Assembly (NCBI GenBank): GCA_035236585.1
Contig: CP141139.1
Location: 40,991,217 to 41,055,216, forward strand
Length of the DNA: 64,000 nucleotides
From: Warburgia ugandensis
Taxonomy: Eukaryota; Streptophyta; Magnoliopsida; Canellales; Canellaceae
Direction of reading: 5' to 3'
Made by a program: the position numbers and the translations under genes. Under the pieces are notes generated by a model that worked only from the letters and a program-made list of their open reading frames with translations, searched no databases and was not told where the DNA came from. Positions 10,950-22,532 of this stretch are shown here, piece after piece; position 1 is the stretch's first letter; the number at the start of each line of letters is the position of its first letter.

Positions 10950-12676
10950 GTGCTTATTGGGAGGCAACCCAAGGGTTTAGAGTCTACATGACTCCACTTT
11001 CATATAGAATCCTATGTTTTCAAATATTAAGGACAATGTTTCATTTAGGTTGGGGGTGTATATGCACATAGAGATTTTGAATTTTATTTTTTTTTTGAGA
11101 AAAAAATTGAAAAAAATTTTTTTGAAAAAGAAAAAAGAAAATGAAAAACAAAGTTTTTAAAGTATAGTTCCCTTACTGTGATGAGAACTGGATGTTCAGA
11201 ATTTAGTAAATATACTGTTTTCATCTCTTAATGGCAATGCATATGATTAGTTTTGCATATCATTTAGGTGTTGAAGCATTTTATGAAAGTTAATTCTCGA
11301 AAATCATTTACACACAACACATAATCAAGACTAATATAGAGGTATGACTTAGAGACCCTGAGGAAAATCAGTGGAGACCTATAACCTAGTGAGAGTTTGA
11401 GACTATATTCTTTTAGAGAGATATAAGTAATTCCCTGATTTCTTCAGCATACATACATTAATGTGATCCTGTTATCCTTGTTTTGGTTAAACAACAAGAA
11501 TAAAGAGGAGTAATAGCTTTAATTCTAGAAATTTATTAAATATGATAGGCTTTAGGAAACCTAGGAAATGATATAGGCCATCCTTGCTCAGCCTAGAGGC
11601 ATAAAGCCTACCCAATATAGTATACCTCTAGTTAACCGTTTGAGCATGTTATTAAGCCTTTTCTTTCTTAAACCCACTCACCTTAACCTAGATTAACCCA
11701 ATAAAATAAATAACCACTATGCATCTTCAAATTGAGTAGAGTAGAAAAAATCCAAAAATAGGACAAAAAGTTAAAGAAGTGAGAAAAATATTACTTGTCT
11801 TTCTTTCAAAAAAAAAAGAAAAGAAATGAAAAAAAAAAAAAAGAAGAAAGACCAAAAATTTGAAAAAGAAATTCACTTCAAGTACAAACCAAAAAGAAAA
11901 GTTGTCCTATCAGATATTCATTGAAGTCATCTACTCAATTTTGAACCTTTGAAATCTTCATACTTTTCTTTTCTAAACTTGTCCTAAGCTTACGTTTTGC
12001 CCTAGATAAAGACCTATTGATCTTAGCTGGACATAGCCTTAAAGAGGAGATAAAAAGAAAGAATTAAGGTAAAAGACCCCTAATATTCTTGGTGTTAACA
12101 TCCACTCTTAGGGATCACTTTCCTTTGTCTCATGAGCGTTAAAAAGAATTATGTGAACCATCAGCTTGTTGGATTCGGTCACATAATGAGATAAATATGT
12201 TTAACCCCTTATCTAAGAGTTTTAATTCTGAGCGTATACCTGTGTGGATTTGAGGTCAAAGCATATTTCCAATGGAATGTAAGCATATCCAATTAGAAGT
12301 CAAGATGTATGAGGCTGTACACATACATATGTACTCTGAGAAATAGCTTAAATAAAATATCTTTAATATGTGTATGGTGTGTAAAATTGTCAAATCATTT
12401 TCATTAAGTTGTGAAAAACTAGTCAATTTGCTAATGAATGAGGATTCTTTGAGATAAAATAGGGGACTCAACCTTATTGAATTTTATGGGTATATTCACT
12501 GCAAACCCTCATGAGGCCTAACTCATCCACTAGGGGTAACTTAGCAATTTAAGGGCTTGTTGCATGTGCTAAATGCAATCATGAGTACCTACGAAAGTGG
12601 TACCTTGTATCAGTTTTGTGTAAAATAGTTGTTTGCATATTTTGCTTAGGACTAGCAAAATGCTGGTTAGGGGGTG
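10950..12676 (+). other. 3' non-coding region and polypurine tract of nested element
   Basis: Similar to 15390-17007 of the host element (shared landmarks: CCTATGTTTTCAAA, GACAATGTTTCATT, CATACATTAAT-like text). It includes A-rich stretches (about 11090-11150 and 11760-11890). It ends with GGTTAGGGGG, a polypurine tract (about 12665-12676) right before the LTR start TGTTAAGTGT. Such tracts prime plus-strand DNA synthesis. No gene seen; the - strand ORF at 12256-12471 is considered a shadow. Confidence 0.7.
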
Positions 12677-14594
12677 TGTTAAGTGTTTAATTTTGGCTAA
12701 AAGTCTAGCATTCAATTAGATCATCTAACCGTTCAAATTTACAAAATTTAGCTTGATTTTTAAATTTAACTCAAATTGACCATCCAAACCTTAATTTCTC
12801 AAAATCAACGATTAGATGATCATTAGAGTTTATTAGATTATTAATGTACAGTTTAGATGATTTTAATTTAGTCTTTTCTTTTGTAGATCAACTAAAAGAA
12901 ACATAGATGGCTAAGGACCAATGTATAAATCATCTATCAAGGATCAATGGTGCAGACAAGTGAAGATCAAGAAGACAAGAGTCCTAATGGAGGAAGAATC
13001 CTAATTTGGGAGAGGATAAAGTTTTCTCATAGCAAGTTACCTCTGGAAGAAAGGAGGTGTGGAAGATTAGGAAAGAAAAAAGTATAAAAGGAGGAAGTCG
13101 TGGAGCCTAGGGAAGGGAGTTTTAGTTCTAGTTTGTTTTTCCCTTGCTTGCCTTACTTTATCTTCATCTTTTCCTGTTCTTTCAATATTTATTCTATTCA
13201 TCATTGTTTTCTGTTGTTTCCTGTTCTAACCGAAGTCCTTTGTTCCATCTTTCAATATCCTTCACGTCCCTCCTCTCTTACCTTGCTTCCCCCTTCCCCC
13301 TTCTCCTCTTATACTCTTTCCCTCTCTCAGCTTTTTCTTTGTACTTACTCGATCTACTGGAACTGCCTCTCTTCTTTTGTTTATCGTCTCAACCCGCCCT
13401 CAATCACAACCAGCATCCACTGCAGCACCACCCTTTCACTTCTCTTCCACCATTGTATCCAACCCTTCCACTGGTCACACGCCCAAACCTCCCATCATCT
13501 TCTTCACTTCAGCACTACACTTGACGCCTTTGTCATCTTCACCGGTCAAAGATAAAGCCTTGATAGTTTTTGCCTCTAGCCTGCTCAGCAGGCGTCATTT
13601 TCCAACACCCAAATCACCTCTTCTAGTACTAGTACCTGCCCCAGGTGTCATTTTCCTCTCCCCTGTCCTCCATCTTCATCGCTACTTTACTCTGCTCCAA
13701 GGAGTCGTGCAACACCCATCATTCCCAGTGCACAGCCTCTATTCCAGACGACACCCAGGTTTGGTTGACCTCTGCTTCAGACGCCACACCCATCAGACCA
13801 AGCGTCTACACATCTCCATCCAAAGTCATCTTCTCCGATGGATTTTGCTATTTACGGGAGTTTTTGGGTAGTTTCAGATAAAATTCCAAATTTACCCTTG
13901 AAGAATAATTCAATTTACATTTATTGTCCTATTCTTATTCCTGTTTTTGTTATTCTATTTTGAGTTATTCACGTTCAGTCTTATTTCATTACTGTTTAAT
14001 TCAATTAACGGTTCTGGATTAACGATGGATGATTATTTTAATTTCTTGTTTATTTTAATTCTGAATTTTAATTAAATTTTAGGACATGTTCTTAGGATAG
14101 ATTCTATTGTAATTACTGTTCTTGATCTTCATTTTGGATTATGAAAATAGATCTAAGCCGTTAATCATGAAATTATTTAATTTGATTAGATCTCTAAGAA
14201 TTTGATGAATCTAACTAATTCATCCATCAAATCACTAATCTAAGGCATATTGAATATAGTTATGGAGTCTAATCAAGGTCTTTCATGCTAGAAATGAGGA
14301 AATTGAATAGTAATTAAGCTAGGAAATTAGATTTTCTTAATTTTTCTAGTTTTAGTTTTAATTAAGATTTTAGTGGTTCTTTTTCTATTATTCTTGAAAT
14401 TAAACTTCTGAAATTTCATTGGCAAGCTAAATCTAAAGTTCAAATTTTTTTATTAATTTTTTGTCATTTGATTGATTTTTAAATAATTAAATTTTATTAA
14501 AAACTCCCAAATTCTAAAGCGAGTCCCTGTGGGATCGACCTTTATTTGCATAGCTATACTACAATAGCCCGTGCACTTGTGAAAAACATTAACA
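12677..14594 (+). repeat. 3' LTR of nested element, 1918 bp, complete
   Basis: Starts TGTTAAGTGTTTAATTTTGG and ends GAAAAACATTAACA (TG..CA). It matches 6637-8123 from about 13107 on. A TATA box lies at 13083-13090, upstream of a CT-rich stretch. Immediately after its end the host element's integrase frame resumes. The Ser/Pro/Leu-rich ORFs inside (13100-13881) are not genes. Confidence 0.85.
13083..13090 (+). promoter_or_regulatory. TATA box of nested element's 3' LTR
   Basis: TATAAAAG, about 405 bp into the LTR, followed by the segment where similarity with the 5' copy begins. Likely marks the U3/R area. Confidence 0.6.
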
Positions 14595-15310
14595 TCATAG
14601 TCAGTGATGGGTGAAAATACTTTTGTATTAAAGTGTTTGAGAATTTAATGAAAAAGTATAGTGTCAACCATAGGATAACTGCCTGACACCACCCTTAGAC
14701 TAGTGGCTAAGTAGAGGTATCGAATAGGTATATAAAGCATATTCTACAAAAGATAGTCAATACAAGTAGGAAAGACCAGTCTATGCAACTTAATGATGCT
14801 TTGTGGGCCTATCATATAGCTTATAAAACTCCAATAGGCATGTCACCCTACCGCCTGGTCTATGAAAAAGACTTCCACTTACCAGTAGAGCTAGAAAACA
14901 AGGCATATTGGGCTATCGAAAAGCTCAATTTCAAATCAGATTCTACTAGAACCCACTAATAACTCTAACTCAATGGGTTGGAAGAATTGTGAAAGGATGC
15001 ATATGATTATGCACGAGTATATAAGGACTGAATAAAGGTTAATCACAATTGCCAAATCTTAAGGAAATCTTTCACACCTGGTAAAGTTCTTGCTGTTTAA
15101 TTCATGATTGCATTTATTTCCAAGAAAATTCAAATCTCAATAGACTAAACCTTACATCATATGCATAGCATACTTGCATGGGGCTATCGAGATTGAGAAG
15201 GATGGTGAAATCTAGAAAGTAAATGGTTAGAGGTTAAAACCTTTCTTAGGAATTCCTAAACTTGAGATTGAAGAAAAACTTTTAAAGGCACTACATTACC
15301 ATGACCAACC
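14595..15310 (+). pseudogene. pol: integrase core end and C-terminal part of host Athila/Tat-type element
   Basis: Directly after the nested LTR, the frame gives VSDG then KYFCIKVFENLMKKYSVNHR and [18 protein letters not shown] (end of the DDE core), then [20 protein letters not shown] and [18 protein letters not shown], typical of this lineage. The C-terminal part continues with LRKSFTPGKV and VKTFLGIPKLEIEEKL, in other frames. Several in-frame stops are present (after SDG, at HHP-TSG). Integrase inserts element DNA into chromosomes. The missing ~100 residues before SDG were lost at the 6637 junction. Confidence 0.85.
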
Positions 15311-15389
15311 TTAGACTATGCTAGAATCTTTACTGCTCATCTCCCTTACACTCATTAATACGTCTGGCTGAAGATGTAAAATTTAATGC

Positions 15390-17007
15390 TCCCCGGGATG
15401 CAACCCAATTGTTTTTCGAAGCCCAATATTTTACATCTTTCCATATTCATATAGGGTCCTATGTTTTCAAACACTTGGGACAATGTTTCATTCAGGTATG
15501 GGGTGTAGATATACACAGAGGTTTTAATTTTCCTGAGTTTTCTTGAAGTTTTTGAAAAAAGAAAGACAGAGTTTTGAGGTAGAGTTCCCTTACTGTGATG
15601 ATAATTGCATGTTCATAACTTAGTAAGTCTAATGTTTTAACCTCTTAATGGAAGATTATATGGATAGTTTTGCATACTATTTATGTGTTGAAGCATTTTA
15701 TGAAGGTTAATTCTCAAAAAATATTTACATATAGCATATAGTCAAGACTAATAAAGAGGTATGACTTAGACACCCTGAGAAAAATCAATGGAGACCTATA
15801 ACTAAGTGAGTTTAAAGACTATCTTCTTTCAGAGAGTTATAAGTAATTACACATTTTCTTCAGCATACATAATTTAATATGACCCAATTATCCTTGTTTT
15901 GGTTAACTATAAAGAATAAATTGGAGTAATAGCTTTCTTTCCAGAAAATTTATTGAATCTAATAGGCTTTAGGAAACTTAGCGAATGATATAAGCCGTCC
16001 TTGTGGAGTTTAGAGAAATAAAGCCTATCAAATATAGTATACCACTACTTAACCCCTTGAGTCTATTATTAAGTCTTTTCTTTCTTAGCCCCACTTACCT
16101 TAACCCAAAAAAACTAAGAAAGAAATAAGTACCCAATAAAATAGTTAAAGAAGTAAAAAACACCTGAAGTTTCTTTCACAGAAGTCAATAGAAAAAGAAA
16201 AGTCAAAAGAAAAAAGAAAAAAATATCAATAATAGAAGAGAAGAATTGAAAGAAAAATACAATAGTTCAAAGGAAATTAACTTTAGTATAGTCAAGGATC
16301 AAATGTCCAACAATAAAAAAGAAGACCTTTGCTCAATGTTGAACCTTTGAAATCCTTATACCCTTCTTTTCTAAACCTATTCCAAATCTAAGTTTTGTTC
16401 TATTTAAAGACCTTTAGATCTTAGGTAGAACATAGCCATAAAGAGGATGTAAAAGGAAGAAATTAAGGTAAACTACCCCTATTATTCTTGGCAATAACAT
16501 CAACTCTTAACGATCACTTTCCTTTGTCTCATTAGCATTCAAAACATTATGTGAACCATTAGTCTTGTTGGATCCGGTCTCATAAATAGAGAAATATGTT
16601 CAATTTCTAATAGAAATTAAGCATATCTAATTACAAGTCGTGAATTATGTGGCTGTACATACACTTGCACTATGAGAAATAACTAGAATAAAATGTCTTT
16701 AGTATGTGTATAATTTGCAAAATTGTCAATCATGTCTATTAAGTTGTGAAAAACTAATAGAGTACTAATGAATGAGGATTCGCTAAGATAAAATAGGGCA
16801 CTCAATCTTAAGGAATTTTGTGGGTATATTCATTGCAAACCCTCACTTGGCAAAACTCTTTCACTAAAGGTACCTAGGGGTTCAAGGGCCTGTTGCATGT
16901 ACTAAATGTAATCGTGGGTACCTATGAAAGTAACACTTTATATGTGTTTTTGTAAAATAATTTTTTGCATGTTTTTCTTGAGATTAGAAAATTTCTAGTT
17001 GAGGGTA
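15390..17007 (+). other. 3' non-coding region and polypurine tract of host element
   Basis: Non-coding, similar to 10950-12676. It ends with TTGAGGGTA before TGATAAGTGTCTAAT at 17008, the LTR start. No credible ORF was found in this stretch. Confidence 0.7.
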
Positions 17008-17670
17008 TGATAAGTGTCTAATTTTTCCATAAAAACTACCCAATTAGTTATTCATGTGTTACAACTTATAGGGAAAAATTAGGGTTTTTGACCAAAATTC
17101 GTAACACATGCATTTTTGACCTATTGACTCAAAAAATTGATATTTTGTAGGTCCAATGGCTTATTCAAGATATGTATGTAATTAATTACATTTTTAATAT
17201 TTAATTAGAAATTTTCAAATTTTGTAGGAAATGAGATGGTGACTCGATGGTCGAGATTGATCATGATAAAAATGGAAGATCAAGATCGAAAGATAGAGTT
17301 AAAGACTAAAATTCATCAATCCAACATGAGATCTGGGTCAAGATTATCTTTTGGATAAGAAATGGATGCAATTAGAGGAGCTAAAGGTGGCCAAAGTGGC
17401 CCATGTACAAGTCACACAAAGCCCACCACCTTTGTATAGGTTTCACTTAAGCCACTTAACCATAGTCAAGCTATGAACAAGAGCACAAGCTAAGGACATA
17501 AGCCAACCATCAAACTTAAGAAGTTGACCCATCAAGCTATGCCAAGAGAATCATCTAAGTCAACCAAGAAGCCAAGCCAATGGAGTCCTCAAAGTTAACC
17601 ACCAAAGCGACAAGATCTAAGTTAAATGGAAGGCCATGATTGGTGAAGAATTCAAAGAACCATAAGCATT
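17008..17670 (+). repeat. 3' LTR of host element, only first ~660 bp
   Basis: Begins TGATAAGTGTCTAATTTTTCC after the polypurine tract. At about 17670 it gives way abruptly to sequence matching the 3' non-coding region (12250 and 16600 areas), so about two thirds of the LTR are missing. TG start seen; no CA end. Confidence 0.7.
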
Positions 17671-18867
17671 AGAGGTCAAGACATCTTTCCAATGGAGTAT
17701 AAGCATGTCTATTTAGAAGTCCAAATTATATGTAGCTTGTACGTACACATGCACTCTGAGATATAACTGGAATGAAATAGCTTTGGTATGTGCATAACTT
17801 AACAAAATTTCTCATTCATCTTTATTATGTTGTTTAAGTAAGTAGAGTACTAATGGATGATAATTCTCTGAGATAAAATAAAGGACTTCACCTTATGGAA
17901 TTTTGTGAGTATATTCACTAGAAACCTTCACGATGCCAAAATCATCCACTAGGGGTAACCTAGGGATTTAAGTTCTTATTGCATATGCTAAATGCAATCA
18001 TGAGTGTCCAAATTTGTATAAAAAGTACCGAATGAGTAGCCATGTGTTACAAATTATGATGTTATTTTAGGGTATTTTTTCCTAAAAAATTGTAACATAT
18101 GCATTTCTAACGTAATAAATCAAAAGTTTGAAATTTGGTAGGTTCAGGATCTAATCCAGAGTAAGCATGTCAATGGTCATCATTTTCTAAAATTTTATTA
18201 GGGTTTCTACTCTTATGTAGGAAGTGAGATGATGGTCCAATAGCCTATATGGTGCTCACAGAGTTTTTTGTGGGTCAAGCTATGATTTTAGCTCGTCAAG
18301 GGTACTAGGGGCAACACGCCCCTAACTAGGGTTTGGGGGTAGAGCCCCAAAAAGGTCTACAAAAATCATGCTCTGTTGTGTTGCAGCAATCCTAAAAACT
18401 ATCCTAAGGCAAGCAAGGAAGCAATCAAAGGTGACTAATAAGCCATGGATATTCATTAATTTATGTGAGAATTGGAGCCACACATGAGATTTCTTAATCT
18501 ACCAAGGAAACTTAAGGAAGCCAAGCCATTCAAGCATTGAAGCCAAAGGATTCAGCCGTTTAAATCATCAAGGAATGAGCCATCAAGACACATGGCAGCC
18601 AACCATGATGTCATCATTACCTCATTCTTCCACCTCATCTCTCCACGTAACTTTCTTGCATTGAAGTCCAAGATCCAGATCTACCTTCTCTTTCCTAGAA
18701 TAAGTCCTCACCAAATTGGAAGCCAAAGTATCTATAAATCCCCAAGGCATTACATGTTTTTTTACTAAGTAGAGGTTTGGTGACATAACCTTGAAAAGTT
18801 GCATTGTAGCTTGATGACCTTTAAAGCTTTGGACTTTAGATTTTTTTTGGGTTACTTTCTATTAACC
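17671..18867 (+). mobile_element. second Athila/Tat-type fragment: 3' non-coding region joined to LTR without polypurine tract
   Basis: 17671-18003 matches 12250-12600 and 16600-16925. At about 18004 it jumps to LTR sequence like that after 17008 (shared CATGTGTTACAA and GGTAGGTTCAGG-like text). The roughly 95 bp with the polypurine tract seen in the other two copies is missing. The fragment ends near 18867, where a family-A LTR begins in mid-sequence. No coding part. Confidence 0.65.
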
Positions 18868-20832
18868 CAGTCGGTTCCAACTGGCTCTGCACGAACAAGG
18901 CATCCCAGGGACGCCATGCTCCACATGCGCTTGGGATAGGGTCCCTGGGACGGGTTCCAGGCATACGACAATGCGTACACTATCCTGGTGCGGCCTTCGG
19001 GTGCGCGCGTGACATGGGGCACGGGTCTTGGCTCTACCAGGATGCAAGGGGTGCCCTGGGAGCTAAGTCGTGCCATGCTACACCAAAGGTGCGTCCGTGC
19101 CATGCCATCCAAGATGCACGACATAGTACGTCGCTTGAGCATGCATGTGCGCGTGCAAAACGTAGTCCCTAGCACGGCCTTTGGGCGCGCAAGCACGTGA
19201 GGCGGTTGCGGTTCAACCAGGATGCACAAGTGTCCTTGGAATTGGGACACGCAGACCTAATAAGACTATAAAGTTAGGATTATAGGACAATTTACAAAGT
19301 TAACCATGGAATAGTAGATCCACATCATAAGATCTAGCCTGACAATAAATTAGGCAAGGAGCCATGGACCCTAAAAGGCAAATATAGCGATCTAATTTTT
19401 AAAAATAGAACGAAATTGATAAGGATTCCTTGTATCCATTCATGCCCAGGAGTTTATAAATAAGACCCAGGGTCAGGTTGAGTGATGAAGGACGCGACTC
19501 AAGGAGACTTCGAGGTAGGTGCTCTATCGCTACTAGACTTTTTAAAAAGAACCTATGATTGTTTTGAGAAAGCATGTTTTAAGTTTAAATTATATGACTT
19601 GTTTAGCATGACTAAATCTTATAAACGAATTCAACATGACTTAATCTTATAAACGAATTCAGCATGCATATGACAAATACATTATGCATAGATATGTTTT
19701 ACAAACAATTGCATATATTGCATGATTTGTGAGCATTGAGTTCTTGAAAATTTGCATGTCCTTGAGGGTTACCAAAAGATGCTGGAGTGCCCAAAAGACG
19801 TTAGGTAGGCAGTTGTGAGGGACCCAAAGAGGACAGGTTTTGAAAAAGATATTTTTGCTTATTTGATCTTATATGATTTGGGCTAATAAGCTCCTGGGCG
19901 CTATGCCAAGAGGTCTGGGTTGGCCTCCCAGCCTCTACCACTATTAGGTGGAATGGGTACCATGCCCAAAAAGGGCATGTCCCTATGTCGACTGCATGTG
20001 GTACAGGGGGCTACAACTGGTGTCACGGCACTGGGTCAATGTGTTATATGCCCCATGGAGGCTATGACCGAGTGTCCTCAGGTACCCTGGGACCACACGA
20101 TGGCGAGGTCATGGGCATAGTGGGCCCTATGGTTTGAGGATTTACTTGCATTACATATGGCATGACATGAGGTTGGTCAACCATACTATATATCCATGAG
20201 TTGGATTCAGTTGAGCATCTTAAGCATATCATTATGTTTATGATATATATATGTGATGCTTTCGACTTGGATTATGCTATTCCTTAAGTCGTCAGTATTC
20301 CAATTCGACAGTGGTTTTTAATATCGATATTGAACATGATTGTTCGAACATGCACATGTTTTAAAGAGCATATGATTTTAAATATAGCATGCATTGTAAA
20401 ACTAATAGTGATAGACTCCTGCTGAGTATAGTATATACTCACCCTATCCTTAACATTTTTCAGGATAGTTCCATCCACAAGTAGAGGACACCTATGTTAG
20501 TGCTACGAACAAGAAAAATCAAAACGAGACAATTATACATGTAAGTAAACACTCTACCCTTTGGACATGTATTTGTATTTATTTATAGTTGGGCTATGAG
20601 CTGTGACTGGATAGACCTGAGAAAAGCATTTATGATTTTTGAAGCTTTTTCAAAAACTACTTTGGTGATTGTGAAAGCAAATGACAATTGGGGTTTTCAA
20701 AATGAGTTTAAAACTAAAGATTTTCTGCTGCATTGCATGATTTTTATAAAATGGTTTTCAAATAGGGATGCATCTCGCCTTAGGAATTAGATATTACATT
20801 TAAAAATGCATGGAAAAACCCGGGTCGTCACA
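18868..20832 (+). mobile_element. gypsy family A subtype A1 LTR, 5' truncated
   Basis: Ends CCCGGGTCGTCACA, the PBS-side end of this family, and is similar to the reverse complement of 1399-3310. The first ~700 bp of the LTR (with U3 TATA box) are absent; similarity starts near the GC-rich block (18890-19250). The right flank tcaat continues the unit that is seen uninterrupted at 22533. No left target duplication can be found because of the truncation. A 32-bp tandem pair lies at about 19615-19680. ORFs at 18852-19250 and 19920-20120 fall in LTR sequence and are not genes. Confidence 0.8.
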
Positions 20833-22352
20833 TCAATTGATAAAGTTTGTTGAAGTTCATTTTTTATGCTTGATTCTAGTATTGAAGTACTTTAAATCTT
20901 GAGTGTTATCTCGCATAAAAAGTTCTAGTTCAATTGCTTTCCACACTTAGTTAGATTTGAGTTTCTTAAGTGCTTAAACTCTAGAATTTTTCAACTCAAA
21001 GTTCATGCTTAGTATCCAACAGTCAATACATTAGATTTCTTTGATTCCTTTGGAACCATTTATCTTTTTAGGTTGTTTATTAAGTTCATTCATTAGAACA
21101 TTAGTTAGTTATCTTTGACTGGTTGAATTATGAGTAGTTTTCAACCCACAAACCACGCACACCATCCCATGGATCATTCACATGGAATTTGGGTGATTTC
21201 TCTTTAAGCCTTGCTTTGTTTGATTGTTTAATATTATTTTAGCATAATTTAGTTAGTTTTTTGCATGTTAGTTAAGTTTTAGAAAGTTCTACCTTTAGAA
21301 AGTTTCTAATTCTAGTTTAGGAAAGTGTTACTTTAGGAAAGTTTCCTTTTTAGTAAGTTTCAAGTTTCCATTTTAGTAAGTTTCTTTAAGTTAAGTTGCT
21401 TAGTTTCATTCATTCTAGTTTTACATTAGTCTCTTATATTTGAATGCGTGTTACTTAGGTAAGTCTTTAAATCCATTGTATAGTTTCATTCTTGGCAAGT
21501 TTCCTTGATTGTAGTTTCTAATTTCATGCATATTTCTTTCTTTTGTCATTTACTTTCCTAGTTTAAATTCAAATTCAATTCAATCTCTCACTTTGTCCAA
21601 AGTTTAGCACTTTAAATAAGATCCATCCAACATACAAAATTCTATGAGATTTCTCATGGGATTGACCTCTCTCAAATGCAATACAACTTTGATTTGTGTG
21701 CTTGCAAGTAATATTAAAGCTACACCAAAACTTTTCCTTAGGATCAAAGTGTCTCAAACTAATAAAGGAATCTTTCTATCTCAAAGAAAATATACCTTAG
21801 ATTTAATATAGGAAACTAGTATGTCAACATGTTAACCAACTAATACACCGGTCAAAGAAGGATTGAAGTTATGTACTATCTCGTATCAGGTACCAGTTGA
21901 TAAAGGAAGATACCAAAGACTCCTTAGGAAGATTGATGTACTTAGCATGCCTATGTGTTGAGTATTGTTAACCAAATTATGAATAATCCTAGAGAGCAAC
22001 ATATGAATCTAGTTATCTACATTTTGAGGTATTTGAAGTTTGCTCCTGGAAAGGAATTTTATTAATTAAAAATGAAGATTATCAAACCATGGATGCATAT
22101 ACTGATGCTAACTGGGCTAGAATAGTAGATGATAGGCTATCTACTTCAGCCTATTTCACCTTTGTAGGAGGTAATCTTGTTGTATGGAGAAGAAAAAAAA
22201 AATTTGTTTCATGTTCAAGTGCAAAGGCTATATTTAGAGTATGTGAATCATTATTGCTAAGACTTCTCTTGAAGAAAGAGCTTGAATCCTTGAATTCAAT
22301 GTTTTTTAGCTTAAATTTGGAACTAGTTCTAAGCATTTTTTACCTTAATTAG
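20833..22352 (+). repeat. chimeric unit, copy 1 (LTR-like DNA + copia pol fragment)
   Basis: Begins TCAATTGATAAAGTTTG and is similar to 22533-23750 over its length, with the same internal join near 21725 between AT-rich LTR-like DNA (with CATGGGATTGACC, a typical gypsy LTR-end phrase) and copia pol. The first part has runs of AAGTTT-type phrases. No gene in 20833-21720. Confidence 0.75.
21726..22352 (+). pseudogene. pol: copia pol fragment, RT end to RNase H, copy 1
   Basis: Starts near KLFLRIKVSQTNKG-type text (21730-21800), then the 'L.YL' RT tail near 22015-22060 and the RNase H start at 22089: MDAYTDANWARIVDDRLSTS, the conserved copia RNase H opening, followed by VVWRRKKKFVSCSSAKA (consensus SWRSKKQNVVSRSSAEAEY). 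After residue ~55 it decays, and the end of RNase H present in copy 2 is lost. Frameshifts and stops throughout. Confidence 0.8.
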
Positions 22353-22532
22353 CCCCATAATTCCAGCCATCTTTCTCTTGGATTTCACTTACATGTCATC
22401 TTTGTTTAGTTTGAGTGCATATGAGTGTGTTGGATGTTTGATTTGAATCAAGTTTTAAGTGTGGAAAGAGTGCATATTTTTCCTATTCTAATCTATGTGT
22501 AATGAGCACTATATTTGATGTACTATGGCATT

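Larger units (their letters stand above)
6637..14594 (+). mobile_element. nested non-autonomous Athila/Tat-like LTR retroelement
   Basis: LTR pair 6637-8123 (5' truncated) and 12677-14594, PBS-like site after the first LTR, a polypurine tract before the second, and about 4.55 kb between them holding one broken ORF (9349-10437) and no recognisable RT, RNase H or integrase. The 3' non-coding part (10950-12676) is related by eye to that of the host element (15390-17007), and both LTRs start with a TGNTAAGTGT-type end, so it probably depends on enzymes of that element group. It lies inside the host integrase gene. No target duplication can be checked because the left end is deleted. Confidence 0.8.
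1..17670 (+). mobile_element. Ty3/gypsy retrotransposon, Athila/Tat type, 5' end outside window, nested
   Basis: An outer retrotransposon read on the + strand: gag (1-1398), PR (4128-4361), RT (about 4990-5640), RNase H (5715-6276), IN (6378-6637, then 14595-15310), a long 3' non-coding region (15390-17007) and the start of a 3' LTR (17008). Domain order PR-RT-RH-IN is that of Ty3/gypsy. The protease core (DFGAS), the gag text and the IN tail resemble the non-chromoviral Athila/Tat lineage as I know it. It is interrupted by a solo LTR at 1399-4069 and by a second retroelement at about 6637-14594. The 5' LTR and start of gag lie left of the window. Many stops and frameshifts make it non-functional. 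Confidence 0.85.
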
